From NCBI RefSeq assembly GCF_964340395.1, contig NC_135549.1:9664842-9727341 (forward strand): a stretch of DNA of 62,500 nt, read 5' to 3'. The first letter of the stretch is position 1. Each line of letters opens with the position of its first letter. Below the pieces are notes generated by a model. The model had not been told where the DNA came from. It made no database searches and saw only the letters and a program-made list of their open reading frames with translations. The position numbers and the translations under genes were made by a program. Below are positions 1 through 9,371 of the stretch, piece after piece. Source of the stretch: Glandiceps talaboti. Its lineage: Eukaryota > Hemichordata > Enteropneusta > Spengelidae.

Positions 1-269
1 CTAGTATAGACTTGTCTCAGCCTAAGACTTTTTCCTCCCCTTTATCGAAAAAGTATATACTGCCTTGATGATATAACCGATTCGTTGTAAGCGCTCAAAC
101 TAAACACATGAGACGAAATACAAATCAATATAGGAACCCATTTATGTTAAAACTTTTACGTCGACTTACCTTTGCAGGTAAAGTAATGATAAAAGCTACG
201 AAATCACAATAGGCTTTTGACGTCAAGAAAGTGACTAATATCTAAAGAAACTAATAATGTGTTACCTAC
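1..269 (-). other. Intron (partial), downstream of the last exon seen
   Basis: The donor at 269-268 (exon ...CACCTG followed by gtaggtaa on the minus strand) opens this intron, which continues past the left edge. No coding segment is visible in it. The WD40 exons expected next would lie outside the window. Confidence 0.6.
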
Positions 270-421
270 CAGGTGTAAGTATTATGGGATGTTTGTTTAT
301 TCCAGGATCACGATGTGGATTTTTTTGATACCTCTGTTCAAACTTAACACCTAGCGTTCCGTCAAAATATCGAGCCAGTTGTGAATAAATTGTAAAGGTG
401 ATTTCATCTGAGCCAAGGTAT
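270..421 (-). CDS. NWD-like exon: pre-WD40 linker
   Basis: This 152-nt exon begins with one base of a split codon and ends with one base. The acceptor has a good pyrimidine tract (tttttctttcgtttcaag) and the donor is gtaggt. The peptide contains IYSQLARYFDG and ends in IILTPG. In NWD-type proteins the segment just before the WD40 propeller has the pattern SQL..RL followed by L.P....LTPPGG, and this exon fits it, which is the main reason for assigning it. The upstream reading frame also stays open, but a TAG at 469-471 separates it from the previous open stretch, so an intron (604-422) is needed. The next exon should begin by completing a second glycine. Confidence 0.65.
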
Positions 422-604
422 CTTGAAACGAAAGAAAAATTATTAGGATGGCTTGAAACGAAGATCAACTACGTGTCGTCACTGACGGGATGACATGACG
501 TCATACTAGAGGATGACTGCAATGTTCCAGCAATTCTGGTTTGATCAGTATTTTCTGTAAATGAATTTGTTTCTGAGAAGTGTAAATAAGAAAGACTAAC
601 ACAC
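422..604 (-). other. Short intron (183 nt) removing an in-frame TAG
   Basis: The frame of the 764-605 exon runs on to a TAG at 471-469 and is open again after it in the same frame to 262. Treating 604-422 as an intron (gtgtgt...ttcaag) removes the stop and keeps the phase. Without this intron the gene would carry a nonsense codon here. Confidence 0.5.
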
Positions 605-764
605 TCAAATATTGACTGCAGATTCAGAAGATTGTTGTATACCCATTGAGTGAGTACATGTATTTGTTGCGACAGTATTTTAAGTTGGGTTTTAGCTGTA
701 TCTAAAATATTTGATTGATTTTCTTCTCTAACAAAGCAGCTCCACATCCATGCAAAATGAGGAG
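605..764 (-). CDS. NWD-like exon: helical region between NACHT and WD40
   Basis: The exon encodes about 53 residues, mostly predicted helix: a PHFAWMWSCF stretch, then ILDTAKTQLKILSQQIHVL, then NNLLNLQSIFE. In NWD proteins this place holds a helical, TPR-like bundle (typically FL.dF.wl.ak then repeated L..aL.LS..vL). The 5' end is uncertain. The acceptor ending at 765 (ggaatatttaacag) joins in phase to the exon ending at 1904. An alternative acceptor at 815 (acgagcaacttag) would add 16 residues but needs another upstream exon. The 3' end at 605 (donor gtgtgt) is chosen because it is the only phase-2 donor I could find before the in-frame TAG at 469-471, and it joins smoothly to the exon at 421. 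Confidence 0.55.
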
Positions 765-1903
765 CTGTTAAATATTCCATGAATAATTTCATATTTTTTG
801 TTAATTTCCGGTATCTAAGTTGCTCGTACACTAATCACTACACAGCGTGATATTAATTTGATGATGGGAAATTTGAATAACAGGAAATTGCGAGCACACA
901 CGTCAAATACATTATTTGAAAGGTCTAATGGTTGAAGGACAAATATCACACAGACGTTACATAGAAATTTCCCCTTTTCAAAGATTATATACCATGTGAA
1001 CCTTTGTTCAACATTTCTGTAAACTCCCATGATAAGTAGTTTGAAGTCAGAATGTAGCATATTTTGCGAGAAACAGCAAAGTCTGCTTCAACACAGTATG
1101 TGATGACAAACTTATGATTGATATCGTGGGATTATAAATTTATCATCATAAAATGACAATTCATGTAACTTTTTTCTAAGCTTGAATCGAAATCTTCGGA
1201 TACTTTATAAAATCTCATTGTTTTATTTGTTCTTATGTCGTACGAATATGTCATTGCGGAAAGCTTCAAGGTGTGTAAATATGTTATCTAGGCTTAAAAG
1301 CTTTATCACTGCGCAGTTGATTTTCCGAATGTGAAAACTGCGTGTTATTAGTCTTAGATACCAACTTTGACAACTAGAAAGTAAATTACTATTTAATTTG
1401 TACTTGATGTTGACGTCACTAGTTTCAACTGCTTCAAATTATCACGTTTCTGTCAGTCTGCTTCAGCACATTTACGGTATTAAACCATTTTCCTTTCCCC
1501 TCAAGAAAACACACTATTTTGATAACAGCTGGAATTCAATTGGTTTCATCAAACGAAACTACACCAAAACCTAATCAAGCGTATCCGGCGTGATGACGTG
1601 TAGATTGATCATTTGCTGCTTCTTACAGAATACCTCAAAGTGAGCGCCAAATTGGGAATTCCATGACTGCCGTGACTTCTAGATGCAACGTCGGTGTTGA
1701 TAAAGCAAACCAAATCACTGATGTGTATTCCGTTAATGCAGAAAAGCTTTGAATTCTCTGCAGGTATGGACGTATTACGTATGAGCTCTGGTAAACATAA
1801 CTCCCCAGAGACAGCTCCTGGATGAATTGCGATGTACAGTCCATGGAATTATTGACTGACCTAGGGTAGCCAGCAAAATAGCTGTATACATGCTAGTTTT
1901 TAC
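765..1903 (-). other. Intron (about 1.1 kb), with one possible extra exon
   Basis: Mostly plain AT-rich sequence. One candidate exon, 1860-1779 (acceptor ggctaccctag, donor gtaata), starts and ends in phases that fit the 1904 exon upstream and the alternative 814 start downstream. It would however leave an intron of only 43 nt, so I do not call it. Confidence 0.45.
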
Positions 1904-2022
1904 TTCCCAGGGGCAAATGGAAATTCCAGTTGGTCATAAAATAATTCTCCGCACGTCGACTTTGTTCACCTTCATTCAGACATAAAAGCTTATATGTAAG
2001 AACATGTTGAAGTATGTATCTT
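1904..2022 (-). CDS. NWD-like exon: end of winged-helix region
   Basis: A 119-nt exon with acceptor cctgttacag and donor gtaaaa. It completes an Arg codon split with the 4114 exon and gives RYILQHVLTYKLLCLNE followed by RRAENYFMTNW. In NWD family members the equivalent stretch is ERYL..... then H..LADYFLG.W, where the ADYF..W helix closes the winged-helix unit. AENYFMTNW fits this well. Reading past the donor meets TAG within four codons, which supports the exon end. It follows 4242-4114 across a 2.1-kb intron. Confidence 0.75.
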
Positions 2023-4113
2023 CTGTAACAGGTTGGACGGTCGAGTTGGAAAGCATTTTCTGCCAGGTCGATAATCAAGCCTCTCCCGGAGACCAATTTC
2101 AAGTTACTTTCTCACTAACTTGTGAAAGCATCCTTTAACACTATTTGAAATGTTTTGAATGTCATCATTAACGTTTACTTCGTTTCAAGTGTAACTTTTA
2201 CAGTTTCAATTACTTTAGTACAGCCGGAGTCGCTCTAAATGCAACCAATTTGAAAATAATGTTAACAGTGTAAAATAGATAAATTGGCAATGACTAGTGA
2301 GAAAATTAGATCCGATGGAGGATTCATTACCTCCTATCATTTCCCATCGTCGTAAGACTACATACACGTACCTCTTTACGGCACCTGTACAAGACGTTGA
2401 AAGACAGAACTATAATAATATAAACCTCCCAGTAGCTTATGATACAGTATAGTGTTTCTAACCTCCATTAAACGGTCACCATGGGAACTAAATATGTGCA
2501 CGTTTAGCTATACGCTGAGTTGTGCAGCAATATCGAATTGTTCTAATAATTGCTACGATTTTGTGTAATTTGTATGTTGAGATGGTAGTTTGAAATCGTC
2601 GGGATACCAAAGCGATTTTACTGCGAGTATCCTTTTATATTACGCACACGTCACGTAATTCTTCTCAACGTCTGCGAATTCTTCCCAACTGTGCAGTATC
2701 ATTAGTAATGCCGATTCCCAAGCTTCAATTACTAGTATTACATTATACTCAGGCCGTTTCTCTCGAGAACTGATATATCATTTACAGAAATAAATAATGA
2801 CTATTAAAAGTACTGATCGTATATCATAACTAGAGCCAGAGGAAGGTAGACGTAGAGCTTCATGCGATATGTACAAAACCAATTGTAGTCATTGCAGTTA
2901 TAACTTAAGACCCTACATGACGAACTGATACATGTAAATATGAAATATTTAACCAGACTTCTCATGCTTTAAAATTTAAGCCTTCATGGAAAGCTAGAAA
3001 TGAACCAGGCTATCAAAACAAATCTTTTCCAAACAAACAAACAAACAAACAAACAAACAAACAAACAAACAACAATAAATAAACACAACAAACAAACAGT
3101 TTATCATTGTAAAAGCATTACGTGTATAAGTTGTATATGGAATGGATGCAATCACTTGACCAATTCTTTATCACGAATAGATGTACTACTATGAAAAATA
3201 AATGCAGTACAGACATTACATGACTGCGTAGACAGAATTCGAATTGTCCTCAAGGGAAGAATTTAGGAATCGGCCTTGTATTGTGTGCAGTCTGAAAGAT
3301 ACAGACATTCGTGCAACTCTATCACAGTATCAGTGGTTAAGAAGCATATGACTGAAAAACACGACGTTTCGAGAGATCTTACAGTCTATCTTGTAAATAC
3401 TACAGAAGTTGCAACATATGCGTACACTTTAAGCATCACGAAATTTAACAGAAACCTTTTACATCTATTATTTTACGTAATACTATAAACATGTAGTCTA
3501 GTTCCTATACAGTATCGTTACGATTTATACCTTCACTCACAGTATAGTCAAGACCCTGACGAAAGGTGTTAATTATGGTTCAACCCCATAGTGAGCAAAG
3601 CTTCGAAACAGAGCATGCCACTATTAATAAAGGGCTGTGGACATCGCTCATTAAATATTCATTTGGTACAGCTGTTTTGACTATGTCCAATGTCCAACCA
3701 GGACTCCATTGACAGTCCTTTAAACTATATGAGGTGGGGACCCATTAACATAATCATGTTTATATGAACACAGCAGGAGGGAGCACAGGAATGTGTGCTA
3801 ATTGAGGGCATTTGATCAGACTGTGGTTAGAACCGTAGGCTGGTCATCCAGACTAATAAACATGCTACCAATCACTAGTTTCAAGGATGGAAATTTACTT
3901 TTGACACAGCTGCTAGGTAGCCCTACAAACAAGCCCTACATCATTCAGGTATGCATCACGGACCAAATACATGACCAACCACATTTGTTGTTTATATCTG
4001 CGTAACTCGGGCTGTGAAATCTCTTCTGAATCAGTGTTTTATGATTTTGGTCAAACAACATTTTTCCAGGACTACCCTCGTCCCCAAAACGAATACAGTA
4101 TCGTTTCGCTTAC
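2023..4113 (-). other. Intron (about 2.1 kb)
   Basis: Non-coding as far as I can see. It holds a (CAAA)n microsatellite at 3031-3071. The open frames on either strand here show no family resemblance and no paired splice sites. Confidence 0.55.
3031..3071. repeat. (AAAC)n microsatellite
   Basis: About ten tandem AAAC units, followed by a degenerate tail to about 3095. Confidence 0.95.
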
Positions 4114-4242
4114 CTTTTACGAGCCTCGTTTTGAAAAGCATCATGAGACCATTCCCACGTGATACTACCATCACCCAATGAAGTATCGTGGATGTAGGGT
4201 TCAAGAATATTACGTAATTCCACCCAAATACTCGTTGGCCAT
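4114..4242 (-). CDS. NWD-like exon: winged-helix domain, second half
   Basis: A 129-nt exon (acceptor ttgtgtctatacag, donor gtaagc) that starts with one base and ends with two. The peptide begins RWPTSIWVELRNILEPYI and ends ITWEWSHDAFQNEARK. NWD/TEP1-type winged helices carry RLPPLLW.RLR.DL..YL followed by a W.H..F strand-helix. The spacing of P..W.ELR..L.PY and the later WSHDAF match closely. The usual YHRQF is replaced by SHDAF, which is within family variation. Confidence 0.85.
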
Positions 4243-4795
4243 CTGTATAGACACAACGATGGGGTTGAATATTAAAACGAGGAAGCTGAATGTAAATGAG
4301 ATACACATGTACGTTTATACTATAGTGAAATGAAAGTAGTTATGCTTATAGTGATTCATTGAATGACAAACTATTCATACTTCTGCATGAGCGCACATGT
4401 AATAAAACTGTAAGCTACATCAACAAACTTTACACGACATATGCGCTTTGTATGGTTAATCCATTTACCAAATTATATTGATTTTGAAGTGTGAATCGTA
4501 CATATGTCGCAAATGTAAACTTGGAACAAAGTGACTGATCAGAGTGACTTAAATTGATTAACGAAGAAAACATGAATAAATGATAGATGACAGAAATTAG
4601 CATAGGCATACAGACGGAGAAGTGGACAGGTGTAGCATATCAGATATACAATTATATATAATTACATCAAGGAAGGCGGACAGAAACGCAATTGATACGG
4701 TGAATGCGCATCGGATACGATTGAGACGGCAATCTAGCGCCAACAGAAACGTGAGAGGGAGAGGGAGAGAGACTTGAGCAGGGTAATATCTATAC
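4243..4795 (-). other. Intron (553 nt)
   Basis: Between gtatag at 4795 and the acceptor at 4243. Nothing notable beyond a short purine-rich (GAGAGG) patch near 4750-4775. Confidence 0.6.
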
Positions 4796-4986
4796 CTTAT
4801 ATCTTCTTTGGAATGAGGTTGTTGTTTCAGACTATCGTCGCAAAGCAACAAATCTACCATTTCGTTATCAGTGAGACCATTCTTTGAAGCTGTCAAATAG
4901 CTCAGCGCCCTCGTAGTGACAACACCGCCGGCATGCGTATCCAATGCTAATTTGAATAGACTTGTCAGTTCTTCAGAAGGAATCTT
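4796..4986 (-). CDS. NWD-like exon: NACHT end and winged-helix start
   Basis: A 191-nt exon (acceptor tctcaattgtag, donor gtatag) in phase 0 at the start and phase 2 at the end. Early residues IPSEELTSLFKLALDTHAGG form the helix that usually reads V...L..LFERLE..HG in the family. They are followed by VVTTRALSYLTASKNGLTD and NEMVDLLLCDD. The latter is a near-diagnostic NWD/TEP1 winged-helix signature (RALGYLTASRNGLSE.EL.D.LSLDD). It follows the 7308-7144 exon directly in phase 0. This exon is the strongest single piece of evidence for the family assignment. Confidence 0.92.
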
Positions 4987-5411
4987 CTACAATTGAGAAA
5001 AGAAACGGAAACGAATGGAAATAAAAGACATGTTTGATAAACGAGGTATACACCGAACACTAACTTAAGTTTATGGAAGTAAAAGAGCATGTTTCATAAA
5101 CAAGATATTCATGCATGTCCAACGTTTTCAGAATTGGAGATGTAATAAATGATAGTAAATGTAAGTCTACGGCGTATGTTTCATCATGTTTAACACAACT
5201 GTAGGTTAAAGTGGAGAGTATAGTCCTCCGAGCTTATGACTAGTCTGAGATGTACGTTCATCATGCAAGCACGATGAATGATACAGACATTCTGTTCTCC
5301 CTTTTGAGTTTGACATGTTTAGAACACATCAGCAAGACATTTGCGAAAAAAGTGGGACTGAGAAAGACAGACAGACATACGTATAGTTCAACGAAGAGAC
5401 AAAGATACATA

Positions 5412-5606
5412 GGCAGGGTAAAAGATAGGATTGGTTACATATCATCAAGTAATACTTGTGACTCGTCAGTCTGTGTCGATGTTTCAAACGGGAGACATGT
5501 TGGCCTTTATGATTTAGAAATTATTACACCACGCCATATTCCCACGTTCTGATATTTGTCTCATGTATTACTTGATGATATGTAACCAATTCTATCTTTT
5601 ACCCTC
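5412..5606. mobile_element. MITE-like inverted repeat, arms about 45 bp
   Basis: The left arm at 5412-5458 (gggtaaaagataggattgg... to ...catcaagtaatac) recurs as its reverse complement at 5562-5606 with only a few mismatches, separated by about 100 bp. The size and arm layout fit a small non-autonomous DNA transposon. No target-site duplication is obvious. Confidence 0.75.
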
Positions 5607-6184
5607 TAGTAGCACAAAACGGGCGTTCTTTCACGTTTAATTCGATTTTAAGTCCTTTTAAAATCTATCTTCCTTTAATAGTCTCTGTCTAATATAATCA
5701 TTAGAGAAATGGATGCTACTGCCCGCCTCAGGATGGTACTAGGAAATTCACTCCGATGATGGAACCGGGATTAACCATCGCACACTTTGACAAAAAGAAA
5801 ACTAGGCAATCAGGAGAGATTTCGAGATTTGAAATTTGAAGAGAATTGAAATTGGAAGCTTTACTGCCTCAGGTCACACAATTAGAAACGGCAAAGGACA
5901 CGAATCATTAAAACGGAGTATTTTGTCAGTCGGAGCTATCATTGTCGCTCAGTAATGATTTCTCAAGTGTACAACGTACGCACGCTTTGTAACGGTCCAA
6001 TATGCCGACTACTGTTCTGATCGCGATACACGCAGGTGAAAGCGAGTTTCTACTTCACGAATATTGGGATACGATAAATATAACTGCAATTGGAAAGTAA
6101 ACATGTATAATCAAATAATATGTATCGATATTATCCAATAGCAAATCTATGATTGATAGACAAAATATCGATTAATAAATTATC

Positions 6185-6420
6185 TATTATATTATACCAG
6201 TATATTGATGGCGCAAATCGAGAGATCTGATTGGTCTAGACATCGAACTAGCGCGTCTAAAATGAGTGATAATGCACAGTTGGCACGCGTCCAAATTTTG
6301 ATGTTCACTGTTCGTCTACGAACGTTGTAGTCCGTGCAGAGATGGGGGCGCAAATGAAACCAGAAAATGTTGCGTCTTATCTTGTTTCCGATATTTTCAA
6401 TATACTGGTATAATATAATA
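6185..6420. mobile_element. MITE, 23-bp perfect terminal inverted repeats
   Basis: The 23 bases at 6185-6207 (TATTATATTATACCAGTATA plus TTG) are the exact reverse complement of 6398-6420. The 236-bp unit between them has higher GC content than the flanks, as is common for a MITE body. It abuts a second, nearly perfect palindrome starting at 6421. Confidence 0.75.
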
Positions 6421-6561
6421 GCGATAAACCACCCCTGGGAATGGTATACCACTCGGTTTTGACCAGTGAACTCAATATATGCACTCGCTATCGCTCGTGC
6501 ATATATTTCGTTCACTGGTCAAAACCTCTTGGTATACCATCCCCAGAGGGTGGTTTATTGC
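6421..6561. mobile_element. Loop-free foldback palindrome of about 141 bp
   Basis: The left arm 6421-6490 (gcgataaaccacccctggga...) and right arm 6491-6561 (...ccagagggtggtttattgc) are reverse complements with few mismatches and almost no spacer. The centre is near CTCGCTATCGCTCG. It would extrude as a 70-bp hairpin. Confidence 0.8.
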
Positions 6562-7143
6562 TTAAACATTACATATTGTAAGAAAGTAATTCATTTTATC
6601 GAAGAAAAACAATCAAGTGACTCAATTGAAAAAAGTCGATTTGTCTTCATGTTGCCTGCCGGTTGTCGGCAACAAACCCATCTAAAAGGAAACTAACGTA
6701 TTTTGATCACGATAAAGCTAAAGATGACCTGAAAGGTTTACTGTCGTAAACCGGGTTGGAAACGATCTGGTTTATGGTGAACAGAGTTGATGAACTAAAA
6801 GTATTAGTCAGTGAAAATACTACTGTAACATCATAGTATTCATGGTTTTTGATGGGAAATAAAATAAGACATCAATTGTTATTTTGGTTTATATTTGATA
6901 TATCCAATAACAGTGAAACATAGATGCTACTGCTGTTTGAATTGGTATATTATATTCAAAATAATGTATGAATAGCCAGGAGATGTGTTTAAAGTAACCG
7001 GTTTGAAAACATACGAACCCTGACAACCATCACCACAATCACTAAGAACCATACCCGCTCGTGTCTGTTATCATCTCCCCCCACCTCCCTATCGTTGCGA
7101 CTCAGGGTCACATGACCCTGTTGCCAAGGTAAAATCTACACAC

Positions 7144-7308
7144 CTGATCCAAATCGTCGAACGATCTCCAAGAGCAACACTCATAAAAGAGACATCTTAG
7201 ATATAGTGGCTCGTGACGAGCTTCAATCGCCTCTAGTACTCGCTCGTCTTGTTCCGATTTCAGTGAACGCCCTGCCTCCTGTAGCCAAGCGTGTAACAAA
7301 GCTTTCAG
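7144..7308 (-). CDS. NWD-like exon: NACHT C-terminal helical part
   Basis: A 165-nt phase-0 exon (acceptor tgtattttccag, donor gtgtgt). It gives LKALLHAWLQEAGRSL, then VLEAIEARHEPLYLRCLFYE, then WRSFDDLDQ. The family consensus after the sensor strand is L..WL...R.L...Q...ll.af......PLYLKLa..EA..W.S. The exon reproduces L.AWLQ..GRSL, EPLYLRC and CCSWRSFDDL in order with normal spacing. This is the helical bundle that follows the NTPase core. It is a clean, well-supported exon. Confidence 0.92.
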
Positions 7309-7846
7309 CTGGAAAATACATAGATACGTGCATTAAAAGTTGTGTGCTAGAAGCCCGACGAAAAAAGAGAGACAAAACGCTGTGCTCTAGTGATTGTATG
7401 ACAAGTGCCGTCATGAATGAGGACCTTTGGGATCACCTGCGTGTCAAAAGAAGTTTCCGCAATTCAACTGTGGAAAGAGGACCAACAATACCATGACAGG
7501 CAGCCAATGATAAGTTTAAAAGTCAGAATGAATCACTAAATGCACTCAGCTGCAGAAAGAATACACTAACTATATACGAAATAGGCAATCTTTTCAGATA
7601 TAGTGCAAATTACCTGGTCACAATAACGACTCTACTCTTGATCTTTACTTAAAAGCAAAAGTCGGATATTGATTAGGGTTAAAATTCATAAAGGAAAAAA
7701 AAACATGTCTTACAGCAATTTGCTGTAAATGGTTTGGAAAAGATGGTCTTACAATTACAGGCAATTTACGTTTAAAGTATATAACATCAAATATTTACAA
7801 AAAAAAGTATTGGCTATAGAAAGAACTAAGCCAAGATATCCTTTAC
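7309..7846 (-). other. Intron (538 nt)
   Basis: AT-rich, with A-runs near 7688-7703 and 7799-7806. No further coding segment seen. Confidence 0.6.
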
Positions 7847-8017
7847 CTCACCAAAACCTAGTTGTGGGATTTCGAGAACATTTCTCTCTGGAATGAATGG
7901 TTTTAAGAGGTGTTGTATCTTCGGTGTTCGTACAGCTGACACTATGAGTCGAATATTTCGATTTGGGAAGGCGTGTTGTAACCACACCATGATGTTATCT
8001 AGAGATACTGGATCGAG
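7847..8017 (-). CDS. NWD-like exon: NACHT sensor region
   Basis: A 171-nt (57-codon) phase-0 exon, acceptor cattcttcctttttag, donor gtaaag. The peptide starts LDPVSLDNIMVWLQHAFPN, continues with NIRLIVSAVRTPKIQHLLKP and ends LEIPQLGFGE. In NWD-type NACHT domains the strand after Walker B reads WLP..LP..VKLVVST, followed by a helix and VE(V/I)PPL. The match (VWLQHAFPNRNIRLIVSAV, then EIPQLG) is strong. The position usually occupied by the sensor-1 polar residue is the S in IVSAV. Confidence 0.9.
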
Positions 8018-9233
8018 CTAAAAAGGAAGAATGAATTGTTTTATTGCCAATCCTTGTGAACAACAATGTGTTGGTTTATGGATAGCTTAATACAATGTAT
8101 GTATCCCCTGGCGTTCGAAACCTGGTTAGGCATATGACGTCTATGCTTGTTATTATGTACAGGATTATTCAGGCTAAAATTAAATACCTATATCGATTAT
8201 AAAAGTTTAACTCGGTGTTCGAATCCACCATTCCAATAAAGTAAGGTTATTAGCAGGTTATTAGCAGGCATACAATAAAAAATGCCAAGCTAAGACTAAA
8301 AACACTCCATTTGGAAATTACTAGTATATCCACTCAATAATCTATAGTCGACCGATTTGTGTTGGTAAAATACACATGTCCTCTATGAAGATGAAAACTT
8401 GAAAAACACATAAATGTTACTATTTTTACTTTTAGGGGGAACTATAACTATTATGTCAAATGGAATATGAAATTGCCATAGAAACTGGAGACACACTATC
8501 TCGTAAAGGGATTGGCATTATATAAAGAACACCTGAAACCAAGCCAAATGTGACGTGATCATTACACAAAGCCGTCCACACAAAAAATAAGACTTTTTTA
8601 AAAGGGATCTGAATGACAGATAATTTAGTTCTTGGAAATGGTCGCATGGAAGAATTCCCCAGGCATGACCGCCCCCACAGCGCCATTTTGAATGTCACAA
8701 AACGTAACCAGATATTTTGTCTGTCTATTTTAAGGTTTGTTATTTGTATAGGGTGATACATTTAATATTTTTCATGAAATTAAATATTATTCCCCAGTCG
8801 AGAAAAGTGTGAGTGACATAAGGGGTCTTGTCACAATCAGTTAACGACAAGTGCACTAATGACAAAGCACTTACGTTAAGAGTAATTGCTGGTTGGAAGA
8901 GGAAAACTATGTTTGGAGAATAACATAATTATATCTGCATAAAGTTAGGTTATGACAAGAATGGCGTAACTGTTGCGATTTTCCACAGTACCAACGACGC
9001 AGACTTGGAGTGGTGTTGTGTTGTGTTGTGTGATGTAGAACGACCAGACATTAAATCCCGTATTTTCAGTTTGAATACGTACAATTTACAAGTGGTGTAA
9101 ACAGTGTAAATCGAAATGTATAGCTAATTTCTGTTTATATCAGAAGTCTGTCATAGTAAAAGCAGGATTAACAATGTTTAAACTATAATAATATATAACG
9201 TAATACTTGAGATGTAAAGGATGGTGTGCTTAC
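8018..9233 (-). other. Intron (about 1.2 kb)
   Basis: No exon-like segment. Two isolated tRNA B-box-like strings near 8117 and 8219 lack an A box and are not called. Confidence 0.55.
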
Positions 9234-9371
9234 CTTGTGAAGAGAGTCGATGAAGATCCAAAGAGGTTTCCCTCTTTGTGCAAGCTTAAGACAGGACTGG
9301 AAGACGTTGCAAAGGCCGTGAAGGTCATAGGTCAAATTTTCAGCAACATGGCTTTCGAAGGCACGGGATAT
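9234..9371 (-). CDS. NWD-like exon: NACHT Walker B
   Basis: A 138-nt (46-codon) phase-0 exon, acceptor aacttacttgtag, donor gtaagc. It begins ISRAFESHVAENLTYDL and ends KPLWIFIDSLHK. The hydrophobic strand ending in Asp (LWIFID) followed by SL is the Walker B of NACHT/STAND NTPases, where NWD members usually read LVLVLDSLDQL. The first Asp (magnesium ligand) is kept. The second acidic residue is His-Lys here. It joins in phase 0 to the exons on both sides. Confidence 0.92.

Larger units (their letters stand above)
4987..7143 (-). other. Intron (about 2.2 kb) carrying MITE-like elements
   Basis: Contains three inverted-repeat structures described separately (5412-5606, 6185-6420, 6421-6561). 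The remainder is plain AT-rich sequence with no exon-like segment. Confidence 0.6.

Noticed and set aside
1779-1860. Possible extra NWD exon (phase fits both the 1904 exon and the alternative 814 start)
   Set aside because: It would require a 43-nt intron next to introns of 0.2-2 kb, and its peptide (IIPWTVHRNSS...) matches no family landmark.
7206-7496. Plus-strand open frame of 96 codons
   Set aside because: Largely the antisense shadow of the NWD exon at 7308-7144.
8100-8240. Two tRNA B-box-like strings (GTTCGAAACC, GTTCGAATCC)
   Set aside because: No A box at the right spacing and no stem pairing, so neither a tRNA nor a SINE head can be supported.
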